From a bacterium UBA2219 (lineage in GTDB: Bacteria > Desulfobacterota > Deferrimicrobia > Deferrimicrobiales > Deferrimicrobiaceae), in contig DCUH01000101.1 of the NCBI GenBank assembly GCA_002327765.1, forward strand, positions 31,262 through 48,315: a stretch of 17,054 bases of DNA, in the 5' to 3' direction. The position numbers and the translations under genes were made by a program. Below the pieces are notes generated by a model. It was not told the DNA's origin, searched no databases, and saw only the letters and a list, made by a program, of their open reading frames with translations. Position 1 is the first letter of the stretch; each line of letters begins with the position of its first letter. Of this stretch, positions 6,634 through 13,433 are shown piece by piece.

Positions 6634-7602
6634 ATGATCCTCCAATACCTCGATTTCGAGCGGCCGATCGTCGACCTGGAAAACCGACTCGACCAGCTCC
6701 AGCGCATGGACGACGGATCCGACAAGAGCGTCCGGGAAGAGGCCGCGAAGCTGGAGAAGAAGATCGGGAAGATCCGAAAGGAGGTCTTCTCGAACCTCAC
6801 GCGGTGGCAGATCACCCAGCTTGCCCGCCACCCGAACCGGCCGTACCTGTCCGACTACATCAACCTCATCTTCAAAAATTTCATGGAAATCCACGGGGAC
6901 CGGGCGTTTCGCGACGATCCGTCCCTGGTCTGCGGCTTCGCCGAGCTCGAGGGGCACCGGACGCTGCTGATCGGCCACCAGAAGGGGCGCAATACCAACG
7001 AGAAGATCCAGCGGAACTTCGGCATGGCGAACCCCGAGGGGTACCGCAAGGCGCTGCGCGTCATGAAGCTTGCGGAGAAGTTCTCCCTTCCCGTCATCAC
7101 GTTCATCGACACCCCCGGGGCGTTTCCCGGCATCGGCGCGGAGGAGCGGGGGCAGTCCGAGGCGATCGCGAGGAACCTGCTAGAGATGTCCCACCTGAAA
7201 ATCCCCATCGTGGTGGCGGTCACCGGCGAAGGGGGCAGCGGCGGGGCCCTGGCCCTGGGGGTCGGCGACGAGATCCTGATGCTGGAGTACTCCGTCTATT
7301 CGGTCATCTCCCCGGAGGGGTGCGCCTCGATCCTCTGGCGCGACACCGCCAAGGCGGAAGTCGCCGCGGAGATGATGAAAATCACCGCCCAGGACCTGAA
7401 GAAGTTCGGGTTGATCGACCGGATCGTCCCCGAGCCGACGGGAGGGGCCCACCGGGACCACAAGGCCGCCGCGGAGTCGCTGAAAGCCGCGCTTCTCGAG
7501 TCGCTCGAGCCGCTGCTCTCCATGCCGGTCCAGAAGCTTCTCGATCGCAGGTACAGGAAGTTCCGGGAAATGGGCGCGATCAAGAAGAGGTCCGGGGGGT
7601 GA
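6634..7602 (+). CDS. accA: Acetyl-CoA carboxylase carboxyltransferase subunit alpha
   Basis: This 322-residue protein is the alpha half of the carboxyltransferase that moves the carboxyl group from carboxybiotin to acetyl-CoA, giving malonyl-CoA for fatty acid synthesis in the cytoplasm. The N terminus (about residues 5-55) is a charged helical segment, FERPIVDLENRLDQL onward, typical of AccA. The crotonase-like core follows, with GDRAFRDDPSLV, FIDTPGAFPGIGAEERGQ, the CoA oxyanion-type loop GEGGSGGALALG (from residue 198), and SVISPEGCASILWRD. Length is normal (about 319). The ATG at 6634 follows AGGAG by 6 bases. The partner accD and the biotin subunits are not in the window. The stop overlaps the GTG of pheA (GTGA), so accA heads a run of aromatic amino acid genes. 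Confidence 0.96.
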   Translation: MILQYLDFERPIVDLENRLDQLQRMDDGSDKSVREEAAKLEKKIGKIRKEVFSNLTRWQITQLARHPNRPYLSDYINLIFKNFMEIHGDRAFRDDPSLVCGFAELEGHRTLLIGHQKGRNTNEKIQRNFGMANPEGYRKALRVMKLAEKFSLPVITFIDTPGAFPGIGAEERGQSEAIARNLLEMSHLKIPIVVAVTGEGGSGGALALGVGDEILMLEYSVYSVISPEGCASILWRDTAKAEVAAEMMKITAQDLKKFGLIDRIVPEPTGGAHRDHKAAAESLKAALLESLEPLLSMPVQKLLDRRYRKFREMGAIKKRSGG

Positions 7603-8672
7603 GCGAGGACCGCCTGAAGGAGCTGCGCACGGAGATCGACGCGATCGACGACGAGATCCTCGCGCTGCTGAACCGCCGCGCGAAGGCGGCCCTCGAGGTC
7701 GGCGCGATCAAGGGCGAGCTCGGCATGCGGTTCTACGTCCCCGAGCGGGAGGCGGAGATCCTGCGGAGGCTTTCCTCCGCCAACCCGGGGCCTTTCCCCA
7801 ACGAAGGGCTCAAGGCCATCTACCGCGAGGTCATCTCCGCCTCCCTTTCGCTGGAGAAGCCGCTGTCCGTAGCGTTCCTGGGGCCCCGCGCAACCTTCAC
7901 GCACCTGGCATGCCTCAAGCATTTCGGCGAAAGCGCCCTGTACATCCCGCAGATCAACGTGTCCGAGGTGTTCGACGCGGTCGAGCGGAACACGGCCGAG
8001 TACGGCGTGGTCCCCATAGAGAACTCGAGCGAGGGGATCGTCAGCAACACCCTCGACATGTTCGTGGACAACAACCTGCTGATCTGCGGGGAGATCCTCG
8101 TGGAGGTCGACCAGGACCTGCTTTCCGTCACCGGCGACATCGACCACGTGAAGAAGGTCTACTCCCACCCCCACGCCATCGCCCAGTGCCGGGCGTTCCT
8201 GGAGCGGAATTTGCGCGAGGTCCCCGTCTTCGACGTGGAGAGCACGTCGCGTGCCGCAGAGCTGGCCGTGGACGACCCTTCGTCGGCGGCCATCGCGGGC
8301 GAGGCCGCCGCGAAGATCTACGGGCTGAAGACCATCCGGAAGCGGATCCAGGACAACACGAACAACTTCACCCGATTCATCATCCTCGGGAAGCAGCCCG
8401 CGGCGCGGACAGGGAACGACAAGACCTCCATCCTCTTCTCGGCCCGCGACGAGGTCGGGGCGCTGCACCTCATGCTGGAGCCGTTCGCCAAGTACAACGT
8501 GAACCTGACGAAGATCGAGTCCCGGCCGGTCAAGAAGAAGGCGTGGGAATACCTGTTCTTCCTGGACATGACGGGCCACATCTCCGACGACGCCGTCGCC
8601 GCCGCCGTCAACGATCTGAAGATGCGCGCACAGTTCATAAAGATCCTGGGGTCCTATCCCCGGGCGACTTGA
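7599..8672 (+). CDS. pheA: Bifunctional chorismate mutase/prephenate dehydratase
   Basis: This 357-residue protein turns chorismate into prephenate and then phenylpyruvate, the committed route to phenylalanine. Residues 1-88 are an AroQ-type chorismate mutase; Arg10, Arg27, Lys38, Arg50 and Glu51 match the active-site residues of the E. coli domain with an offset of one. Residues from about 93 form the dehydratase domain with PIENSSEGIV and the catalytic Thr258-Arg-Phe (NNFTRF). An ACT domain (about 275-357) carries the phenylalanine-binding motifs GALH and ESRP (307-310), so feedback inhibition by Phe is expected. The GTG start at 7599 overlaps the accA stop; AGAAGAGG upstream in accA serves as ribosome site. 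The reading frame is open upstream, but a longer start would lie inside accA and precede the conserved mutase start. It stands 15 bases before the DAHP synthase gene. Confidence 0.95.
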   Translation: MSEDRLKELRTEIDAIDDEILALLNRRAKAALEVGAIKGELGMRFYVPEREAEILRRLSSANPGPFPNEGLKAIYREVISASLSLEKPLSVAFLGPRATFTHLACLKHFGESALYIPQINVSEVFDAVERNTAEYGVVPIENSSEGIVSNTLDMFVDNNLLICGEILVEVDQDLLSVTGDIDHVKKVYSHPHAIAQCRAFLERNLREVPVFDVESTSRAAELAVDDPSSAAIAGEAAAKIYGLKTIRKRIQDNTNNFTRFIILGKQPAARTGNDKTSILFSARDEVGALHLMLEPFAKYNVNLTKIESRPVKKKAWEYLFFLDMTGHISDDAVAAAVNDLKMRAQFIKILGSYPRAT

Positions 8673-8687
8673 GAAGGAGCGAAAGGG

Positions 8688-9701
8688 ATGATCATCGTCT
8701 TGCGCGCCGGCGCGACGGAAGGGGACGTCCGGCAGGTCGAGGAGACGCTTCGCGTCAAGGGCTTGAGCGCCCATATCTCGCGCGGCGTGGAGCGCACCAT
8801 CATCGGGGCGATCGGGGACGAGCGGAAGCTCGACCCGGAGCTGTTCGAGGGACTTCCGGCCGTCGAGAAGGTGCTCCGGATCCTGTCGCCCTTCAAGCTC
8901 GTCAGCCGGGAGTTCCAGAAGGAAGACACCGTCATCGACGTGAACGGCCGGAAGATCGGCGGCAGGGCGATCGCGCTCTTCGCGGGCCCCTGCTCCGTCG
9001 AGGGGAAGGACATGATGGTGGACATCGGCGGAAGCGTCGCGGCCTGCGGGGCCACGTTCCTCCGCGGCGGCGCCTTCAAGCCCCGCACGTCGCCGTACGC
9101 CTTCCAGGGGCTCGGGGAGGAGGGGCTGAAGCACCTGGCGGAGGCGAGGGAGCGGACCGGCCTCCCCGTGGCGACGGAGCTCATGGACCCCCGCGACCTC
9201 GACCTGGTGGCCCGCTATGCCGACATCATCCAGATCGGCGCGCGGAACATGCAGAACTTCCGCCTGCTGACCGAGGTCGGGAAGCTCGACAAGCCGGTGA
9301 TCCTGAAGCGCGGGATGAGCGCCACCATCCAGGAGCTGCTGATGTCGGCGGAGTACATCGCCTCGGAGGGAAACCGGAAGATCGTCCTGTGCGAGCGCGG
9401 CATCCGTACGTACGAGACGGCCACGAGGAACACGTTCGACGTCTCCGCGTTCCCGGTCCTGAAAAGCCTCACCCACCTCCCCGTGATCGCCGACCCGAGC
9501 CACGCGGCCGGAAAGGCCTCCCTTGTGGAGCCGCTGGCCGCCGCGGCCATAGCCGCCGGGGCGGACGGCCTGATGATCGAGGTGCACGACCGGCCCGAGA
9601 AGGCACTCTCCGACGGGCCGCAGTCGCTGCGCCCGGAGACGTTCGGAAAGGTGATCGAACGGCTCCGGAAGGTGGCCGAGGCCGTGGGGAGGACCCTGTA
9701 G
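8688..9701 (+). CDS. aroF: 3-deoxy-7-phosphoheptulonate (DAHP) synthase, type I-beta with regulatory domain
   Basis: This 337-residue enzyme condenses phosphoenolpyruvate and erythrose-4-phosphate, the entry step of the shikimate pathway. The first ~70 residues (MIIVLRAGATEGDV...) form a ferredoxin-like regulatory domain as in the Thermotoga enzyme. The catalytic barrel follows with the metal ligands at exactly the Thermotoga positions as I recall them: Cys102 (AGPCSVEG), His272 (DPSHAAG), Glu298 (IEVHD) and Asp309. The phosphate and substrate loop AFKPRTSPYAFQG is present. The N-terminal domain implies allosteric inhibition by aromatic amino acids, in Thermotoga tyrosine and phenylalanine. 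AAGGAG lies 8 bases before the ATG. The gene is flanked by pheA (15 bases) and tyrA (4 bases). KDO-8-phosphate synthase is a relative, but the regulatory domain and context favour DAHP synthase. Confidence 0.95.
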   Translation: MIIVLRAGATEGDVRQVEETLRVKGLSAHISRGVERTIIGAIGDERKLDPELFEGLPAVEKVLRILSPFKLVSREFQKEDTVIDVNGRKIGGRAIALFAGPCSVEGKDMMVDIGGSVAACGATFLRGGAFKPRTSPYAFQGLGEEGLKHLAEARERTGLPVATELMDPRDLDLVARYADIIQIGARNMQNFRLLTEVGKLDKPVILKRGMSATIQELLMSAEYIASEGNRKIVLCERGIRTYETATRNTFDVSAFPVLKSLTHLPVIADPSHAAGKASLVEPLAAAAIAAGADGLMIEVHDRPEKALSDGPQSLRPETFGKVIERLRKVAEAVGRTL

Positions 9702-9705
9702 CGCC

Positions 9706-10560
9706 GTGCCGCGCCGACGGCTGGGAATTCTGGGTCTGGGGCTGATCGGCGGCTCCCTGGCCCTGGCGCTGAAGGGGAAACGCGGCGCCCCCGAGGTGTG
9801 GGGGCACGACCGGAACCGGGCGCACGTGCGCCGCGCTCTCGCCGCGGGCGCGATCGACCGGGGCTGCACGCCGGACGAGCTCGTCGGGTGCGACATGGTG
9901 GTCGTGTGCATCCCCGTCCGGTCCTCCCTCTCCGCGATCCGGACCCTCGGGGGCCGCATGCGCCCGGGATCGATCCTGACGGATGCGGGAAGCGTCAAGG
10001 CCGACGTCGTGAGGGAAGGGGAGCGCTCCGCGGGGAAGGGGGTTTCCTTCGTCGGCGGGCATCCCATCGCGGGGACGGAGAGGTCGGGGTTTTCCGCCGC
10101 CGACCCGTTCCTGTTCCGGGGGCGGTCCTTCATCGCGACTCCCACCCGCAGGACGAGCGAGGAGGCCCTGCTGCGGGTGGAGCGGCTCTGGCGGCTCGCC
10201 GGCTCGAAAGTCGTCCTGCGGATGGCCCCGAAGACCCACGACCGGGTCTTCGCGTACGTCTCCCATCTCCCCCACGTGGTGGCCTACGCGCTCGTGCATT
10301 CCGTGGCGACACTTCCCTCCCGCGTCCCCCTGGGATACTCCGCAGGGGGGTTCCGCGACTTCACCCGGATCGCGTCGAGCGACCCGGAAATGTGGAAGGA
10401 CATCGTCCTGCAGAACCGGAAAGAGGTCCTGCGGGCGATGGAACGCTACCGGAGGAACCTCGACCTCCTCGCCCGGCGCATCGCCGGTTCCGACGCGGCG
10501 GGCCTGCGGGAATATTTCGCGCGGGCGAAGAAGACCCGGGACGGGCTGGAGGGTCCGTGA
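9706..10560 (+). CDS. tyrA: Prephenate dehydrogenase
   Basis: This 284-residue enzyme oxidatively decarboxylates prephenate to 4-hydroxyphenylpyruvate with NAD(P), the tyrosine branch. The dinucleotide motif GLGLIGGSLAL starts at residue 10. His119 in GGHPIAGTERSG corresponds to a conserved active-site histidine, and YVSHLPHVVAYAL is the start of the helical C-terminal dimerisation domain. Arogenate dehydrogenase activity cannot be ruled out. There is no C-terminal ACT domain and no fused chorismate mutase, so tyrosine control probably acts elsewhere. The GTG at 9706 is chosen because the Rossmann motif begins nine residues later and the aroF stop lies just before it. The nearest purine-rich site (GGGGAGG, 9686-9692) is 13 bases away, so initiation may depend on coupling to aroF. 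The stop overlaps the aroA GTG. Confidence 0.94.
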   Translation: MPRRRLGILGLGLIGGSLALALKGKRGAPEVWGHDRNRAHVRRALAAGAIDRGCTPDELVGCDMVVVCIPVRSSLSAIRTLGGRMRPGSILTDAGSVKADVVREGERSAGKGVSFVGGHPIAGTERSGFSAADPFLFRGRSFIATPTRRTSEEALLRVERLWRLAGSKVVLRMAPKTHDRVFAYVSHLPHVVAYALVHSVATLPSRVPLGYSAGGFRDFTRIASSDPEMWKDIVLQNRKEVLRAMERYRRNLDLLARRIAGSDAAGLREYFARAKKTRDGLEGP

Positions 10561-11834
10561 GCCGGCGGCCGGCGTTCCGCGGAGAGATCGTCGTTCCCGG
10601 CGACAAGTCGATCAGCCACCGGGCGGTCCTCTTCGCCGCCCTGTCGGGCGGCGGGAGCAGGGTGCGCGGCTTCCTCGACGCGGAGGACACCAACCGCACG
10701 GTCGCGATGATGCAATCCCTCGGCGCCCCCGTCGAGAAGGTTTCCCCGACGGAGCTTCGGATCGGCGGGGTGGGCCTGAGGGGGCTCTCGGAGCCCTCCG
10801 ACGTGATCGACGCGGGGAATTCCGGCACCACGATCCGCATCGGGAGCGGCCTCCTTGCGGCGCAGCCGTTCCTCAGCGTGATCACCGGAGACCCGTACCT
10901 GCGTCGCCGCCCCATGGCCCGCGTGGTCCGCCCGCTGACGCTGATGGGCGCCTCGATCTGGGGCAGGGAAGGGAACCAATTCCCGCCCCTCTGTATCCGG
11001 GGCGGGGCGCTGAAAGGGATCCGCCACGAGATGCCGGTGGCTTCCGCGCAGGTCAAGTCGGCCCTGCTGCTGGCGGGGCTGTACGCCGATTCCCCGGTGA
11101 CGGTCACGGAGCCGCTGCCGACCCGGGACCACACGGAGCGGATGCTGTCCGCGATGGGGGCTTCCCTTTCCCGGGAGGGGGCTTCGATCACGGTGGCTCC
11201 TGCGGACCGGCTCGATCCCGTGGACCGGGTCGTGCCCGGGGACATCTCGTCCGCCGCCTTCTTCCTCGTTCTCGCCGCCGCCGCGCCAGGCTCCGAGCTC
11301 GTGGTCCGGAACGTCGGGGTCAACCCGTTCCGCACGGGCGCGGTGGATGTGCTGCGGCGGATGGGGGCCGAGATCCTTTTCGGAAACGAGCGGCTGGAAT
11401 GCGGGGAACCGGTCGCCGACATCGTCGTCCGGGGAAGAGGGCTCACCGGCGTGCGGATCGCCCCCGAAGAGGTCCCGGGTCTCATCGACGAGGTGCCGAT
11501 CCTGTGTGTTGCGGCAGCGCTCGCCGACGGCCGCACGGAGATCCGGGGGGCCGCGGAGCTACGGGTGAAGGAGTCGGACCGCATCGGCGCGATGGCGGCC
11601 AACCTTTCCGCCCTGGGGGTTTCCTGCGGGGAGTACCCGGACGGGCTCTGGGTGGAAGGGCCGTCCCGGATCCGCGGGGGGATCGCGTGTGGCAGCCGGG
11701 GCGACCACCGGATCGCCATGTCGATGCTGGTCCTCGGGAAGGCGGCCGGCAGCGACGTGGGGGTGGACGACACGGCGTGCATCGACACGTCCTTCCCCGG
11801 CTTCCGGGCGATGCTCGAGGGGCTGTCCGGATGA
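10557..11834 (+). CDS. aroA: 3-phosphoshikimate 1-carboxyvinyltransferase (EPSP synthase)
   Basis: This 425-residue enzyme joins phosphoenolpyruvate to shikimate-3-phosphate to give EPSP, the step before chorismate. Motifs in order: PGDKSISHRAVLFAAL with Lys17, the PEP/shikimate loop DAGNSGTTIR, GDPYLRRRPM, ASAQVKSALLLAGL, TRDHTERML, the catalytic Asp311 in LIDEVPILC, and Lys338 in RVKESDR. The loop GNSGTTIRIG and the IDEVP segment look more like Bacillus-type (class II-like) enzymes than like E. coli: the position of Pro101 of E. coli is Ile, while the glycine of the loop is kept. Glyphosate response cannot be told from this. The GTG at 10557 overlaps the tyrA stop, with GGAGGG just upstream inside tyrA. 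The frame is open further upstream but the family N terminus starts here. It overlaps cmk by 4 bases (ATGA); aroA-cmk adjacency is common. Confidence 0.95.
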   Translation: MSRRPAFRGEIVVPGDKSISHRAVLFAALSGGGSRVRGFLDAEDTNRTVAMMQSLGAPVEKVSPTELRIGGVGLRGLSEPSDVIDAGNSGTTIRIGSGLLAAQPFLSVITGDPYLRRRPMARVVRPLTLMGASIWGREGNQFPPLCIRGGALKGIRHEMPVASAQVKSALLLAGLYADSPVTVTEPLPTRDHTERMLSAMGASLSREGASITVAPADRLDPVDRVVPGDISSAAFFLVLAAAAPGSELVVRNVGVNPFRTGAVDVLRRMGAEILFGNERLECGEPVADIVVRGRGLTGVRIAPEEVPGLIDEVPILCVAAALADGRTEIRGAAELRVKESDRIGAMAANLSALGVSCGEYPDGLWVEGPSRIRGGIACGSRGDHRIAMSMLVLGKAAGSDVGVDDTACIDTSFPGFRAMLEGLSG

Positions 11835-12502
11835 GGTCGCGCCCGGTAGTCACGATCGACGGGCCTTCCGGGGCGGGGAAAACCACCGTATCGAAGATGC
11901 TGGCGGAGAAGGCTGGGTTCGTCCGCATTGACACGGGGTCGATGTACCGGGCGTGCGCCCTGGCCGCGCGCAGGGCCGGGATCCCATGGAGCGACGCGGA
12001 CCGCCTCGGGGAGCTGGCCCGCCGGATGGAGCTGTCCTTCCGGGACGCGGCCGGCGCCGCCGGGGTCTATCTGGCGTGCGAGGACGTTACGGCCGATATC
12101 CGCACCCCGGAGATGAGCATGGGGGCGTCGGACGTTTCGGCCCACCTGCCGGTGCGCGAGGCGCTGGTGGCGAAGCAGCGGGAGATGGCCCGGGACGGGG
12201 GGGTCGTCCTCGAGGGGCGGGACACGGGAACGGTCGTCTTCCCTGACGCGGAGGCGAAGTTCTTCCTCGACGCGGCGGCTGCCGTCCGGGCCCTCCGCCG
12301 TTACCGGGAATGGGCCCCGGGCAAGGGGCAGCCGTTCGAGCGGGTCCTGAAAGAGGTCCTCCGCCGGGACGTGCAGGACTGCACCCGGGAGCATTCCCCT
12401 CTGAAGATGGCCGAGGGGGCCGTCTATATCGACTCGACGATCCTGTCGGTCGAGGAGGTCGTCGGGATCATGATGAAAAGCGTCCGGGGTGCGGCGCGGT
12501 GA
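11831..12502 (+). CDS. cmk: Cytidylate kinase
   Basis: This 223-residue enzyme phosphorylates CMP and dCMP with ATP, recycling cytidine nucleotides. The P-loop GPSGAGKT is at residues 11-18 straight after the start strand VVTIDG. It is followed by RIDTGSMYRA (CMP binding), EGRDTGTVVFPDA and the late signature RRDVQDCTREHSPLKMAEGA with YIDST. The central NMP-binding insert is present, and length is in the normal range (about 220-230). GAGGGG (11817-11822) lies 8 bases before the ATG at 11831, which overlaps the aroA stop. The cmk stop in turn overlaps the GTG of ispH (GTGA). cmk upstream of rpsA is an old conserved neighbourhood; here ispH sits between them. Confidence 0.96.
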   Translation: MRSRPVVTIDGPSGAGKTTVSKMLAEKAGFVRIDTGSMYRACALAARRAGIPWSDADRLGELARRMELSFRDAAGAAGVYLACEDVTADIRTPEMSMGASDVSAHLPVREALVAKQREMARDGGVVLEGRDTGTVVFPDAEAKFFLDAAAAVRALRRYREWAPGKGQPFERVLKEVLRRDVQDCTREHSPLKMAEGAVYIDSTILSVEEVVGIMMKSVRGAAR

Positions 12503-13383
12503 AGCGGATCCTCATCGCGCGGAGCGCGGGCTTCTGCTTCGGCGTCAAGCGCGCCATCTCCATCGCCGACGAGACGGCGGGCAGGGACAGGGGGGATCCC
12601 CGGGAGCCGATCCACTCGCTGGGGCCCATCATCCACAACCCCCAGGCGGTGGAACGCCTCGAGAAGAAGGGGATCCGCGTCGTCGGGAGCGTGGAGGAGA
12701 TCACCTGCGGGAAGGCGATCATCCGGTCCCACGGGGTGACCCGCTCCGACCGGGCCGCGCTCGAAAAGAAGAGGATCTCCATCATCGACGCCACCTGTCC
12801 GTTCGTCACGAAGGCGCAGGACCACGCGCGGATGCTGAGCAGGGAGGGGTACGCCGTTGTGGTCGTCGGGGACCCGAACCATCCCGAGGTGAAGAGCATC
12901 ATCAGCTACATAGAGGAAGGGGTGCCGGTCTGCACCTCGCTGGACGAGATCGCGGGCGCCAAGGGGGCCCGCAAGGCGGGGGTGGTCGCCCAGACGACCC
13001 AGTCCTTCGACAACCTGATGGCGTTCGTCGCCGAGTCGATGAGGCGTTTCGCGGAGGTGCGGGTCTTCAACACCATCTGCAACGCCACGACCCTGCGGCA
13101 GGAGGAGTCGACGGGGCTGGCCGGGAAGGCCGACGCGATGTTCGTGCTCGGGGGATACAACAGCGCGAACACGCGGCGCCTGGCGGAGATCTGCGCCGCC
13201 ATCAACCCCCGGACCCACCACATCGAGACGGAGGAAGAGGTGACCCGTTCGATGGTCGCGGGGGCGTCCGTGGTCGGCGTGACCGCCGGGGCGTCCACCC
13301 CGCAGTGGATCATCGACGGTCTCGTGGAGCGGCTGAAAGCTCTTTGGAAGGGGGAGGAAATCGAGGTATCCTTTTACCGATAA
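12499..13383 (+). CDS. ispH: 4-hydroxy-3-methylbut-2-enyl diphosphate reductase
   Basis: This 294-residue iron-sulfur enzyme carries out the last step of the MEP pathway, making IPP and DMAPP. The three cluster cysteines are present at Cys13 (GFCFGVKRA), Cys100 (DATCPFV) and Cys194 (NTICNAT), at nearly the E. coli positions. Other family motifs are GPIIHNPQ, SHGV, GDPNHPEV, GGYNSANTRRLAEIC and VTAGASTPQWII. The GTG at 12499 overlaps the cmk stop and directly precedes the conserved start VKRILIARSAGFCFG; no clear Shine-Dalgarno is seen, so coupling to cmk is likely. In some Clostridia IspH is fused to ribosomal protein S1. Here the next gene is rpsA, but a stop and a 50-base gap separate them. 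DMAPP made here is the donor for MiaA upstream. Confidence 0.96.
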   Translation: MKRILIARSAGFCFGVKRAISIADETAGRDRGDPREPIHSLGPIIHNPQAVERLEKKGIRVVGSVEEITCGKAIIRSHGVTRSDRAALEKKRISIIDATCPFVTKAQDHARMLSREGYAVVVVGDPNHPEVKSIISYIEEGVPVCTSLDEIAGAKGARKAGVVAQTTQSFDNLMAFVAESMRRFAEVRVFNTICNATTLRQEESTGLAGKADAMFVLGGYNSANTRRLAEICAAINPRTHHIETEEEVTRSMVAGASVVGVTAGASTPQWIIDGLVERLKALWKGEEIEVSFYR

Positions 13384-13401
13384 AGGGTTACGGTGTATTA
13401 T
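13373..13401 (+). promoter_or_regulatory. Candidate sigma70-like promoter before rpsA
   Basis: TTTACC (13373-13378, 4 of 6 matches) and TATTAT (13396-13401, 5 of 6) are separated by exactly 17 bases, the -35 lying in the last codons of ispH. The region is sharply A+T-rich. A start near 13408 would leave a leader of about 26 bases before rpsA. Confidence 0.5.
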
Positions 13402-13433
13402 AAAGGTTTCGACAACAACCACAGGAGCCCGGC

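Noticed and set aside
7296..10145. A minus-strand frame of 949 codons opposite accA, pheA, aroF and tyrA
   Set aside because: No motif, compositionally biased, and fully antisense to genes with conserved active sites.
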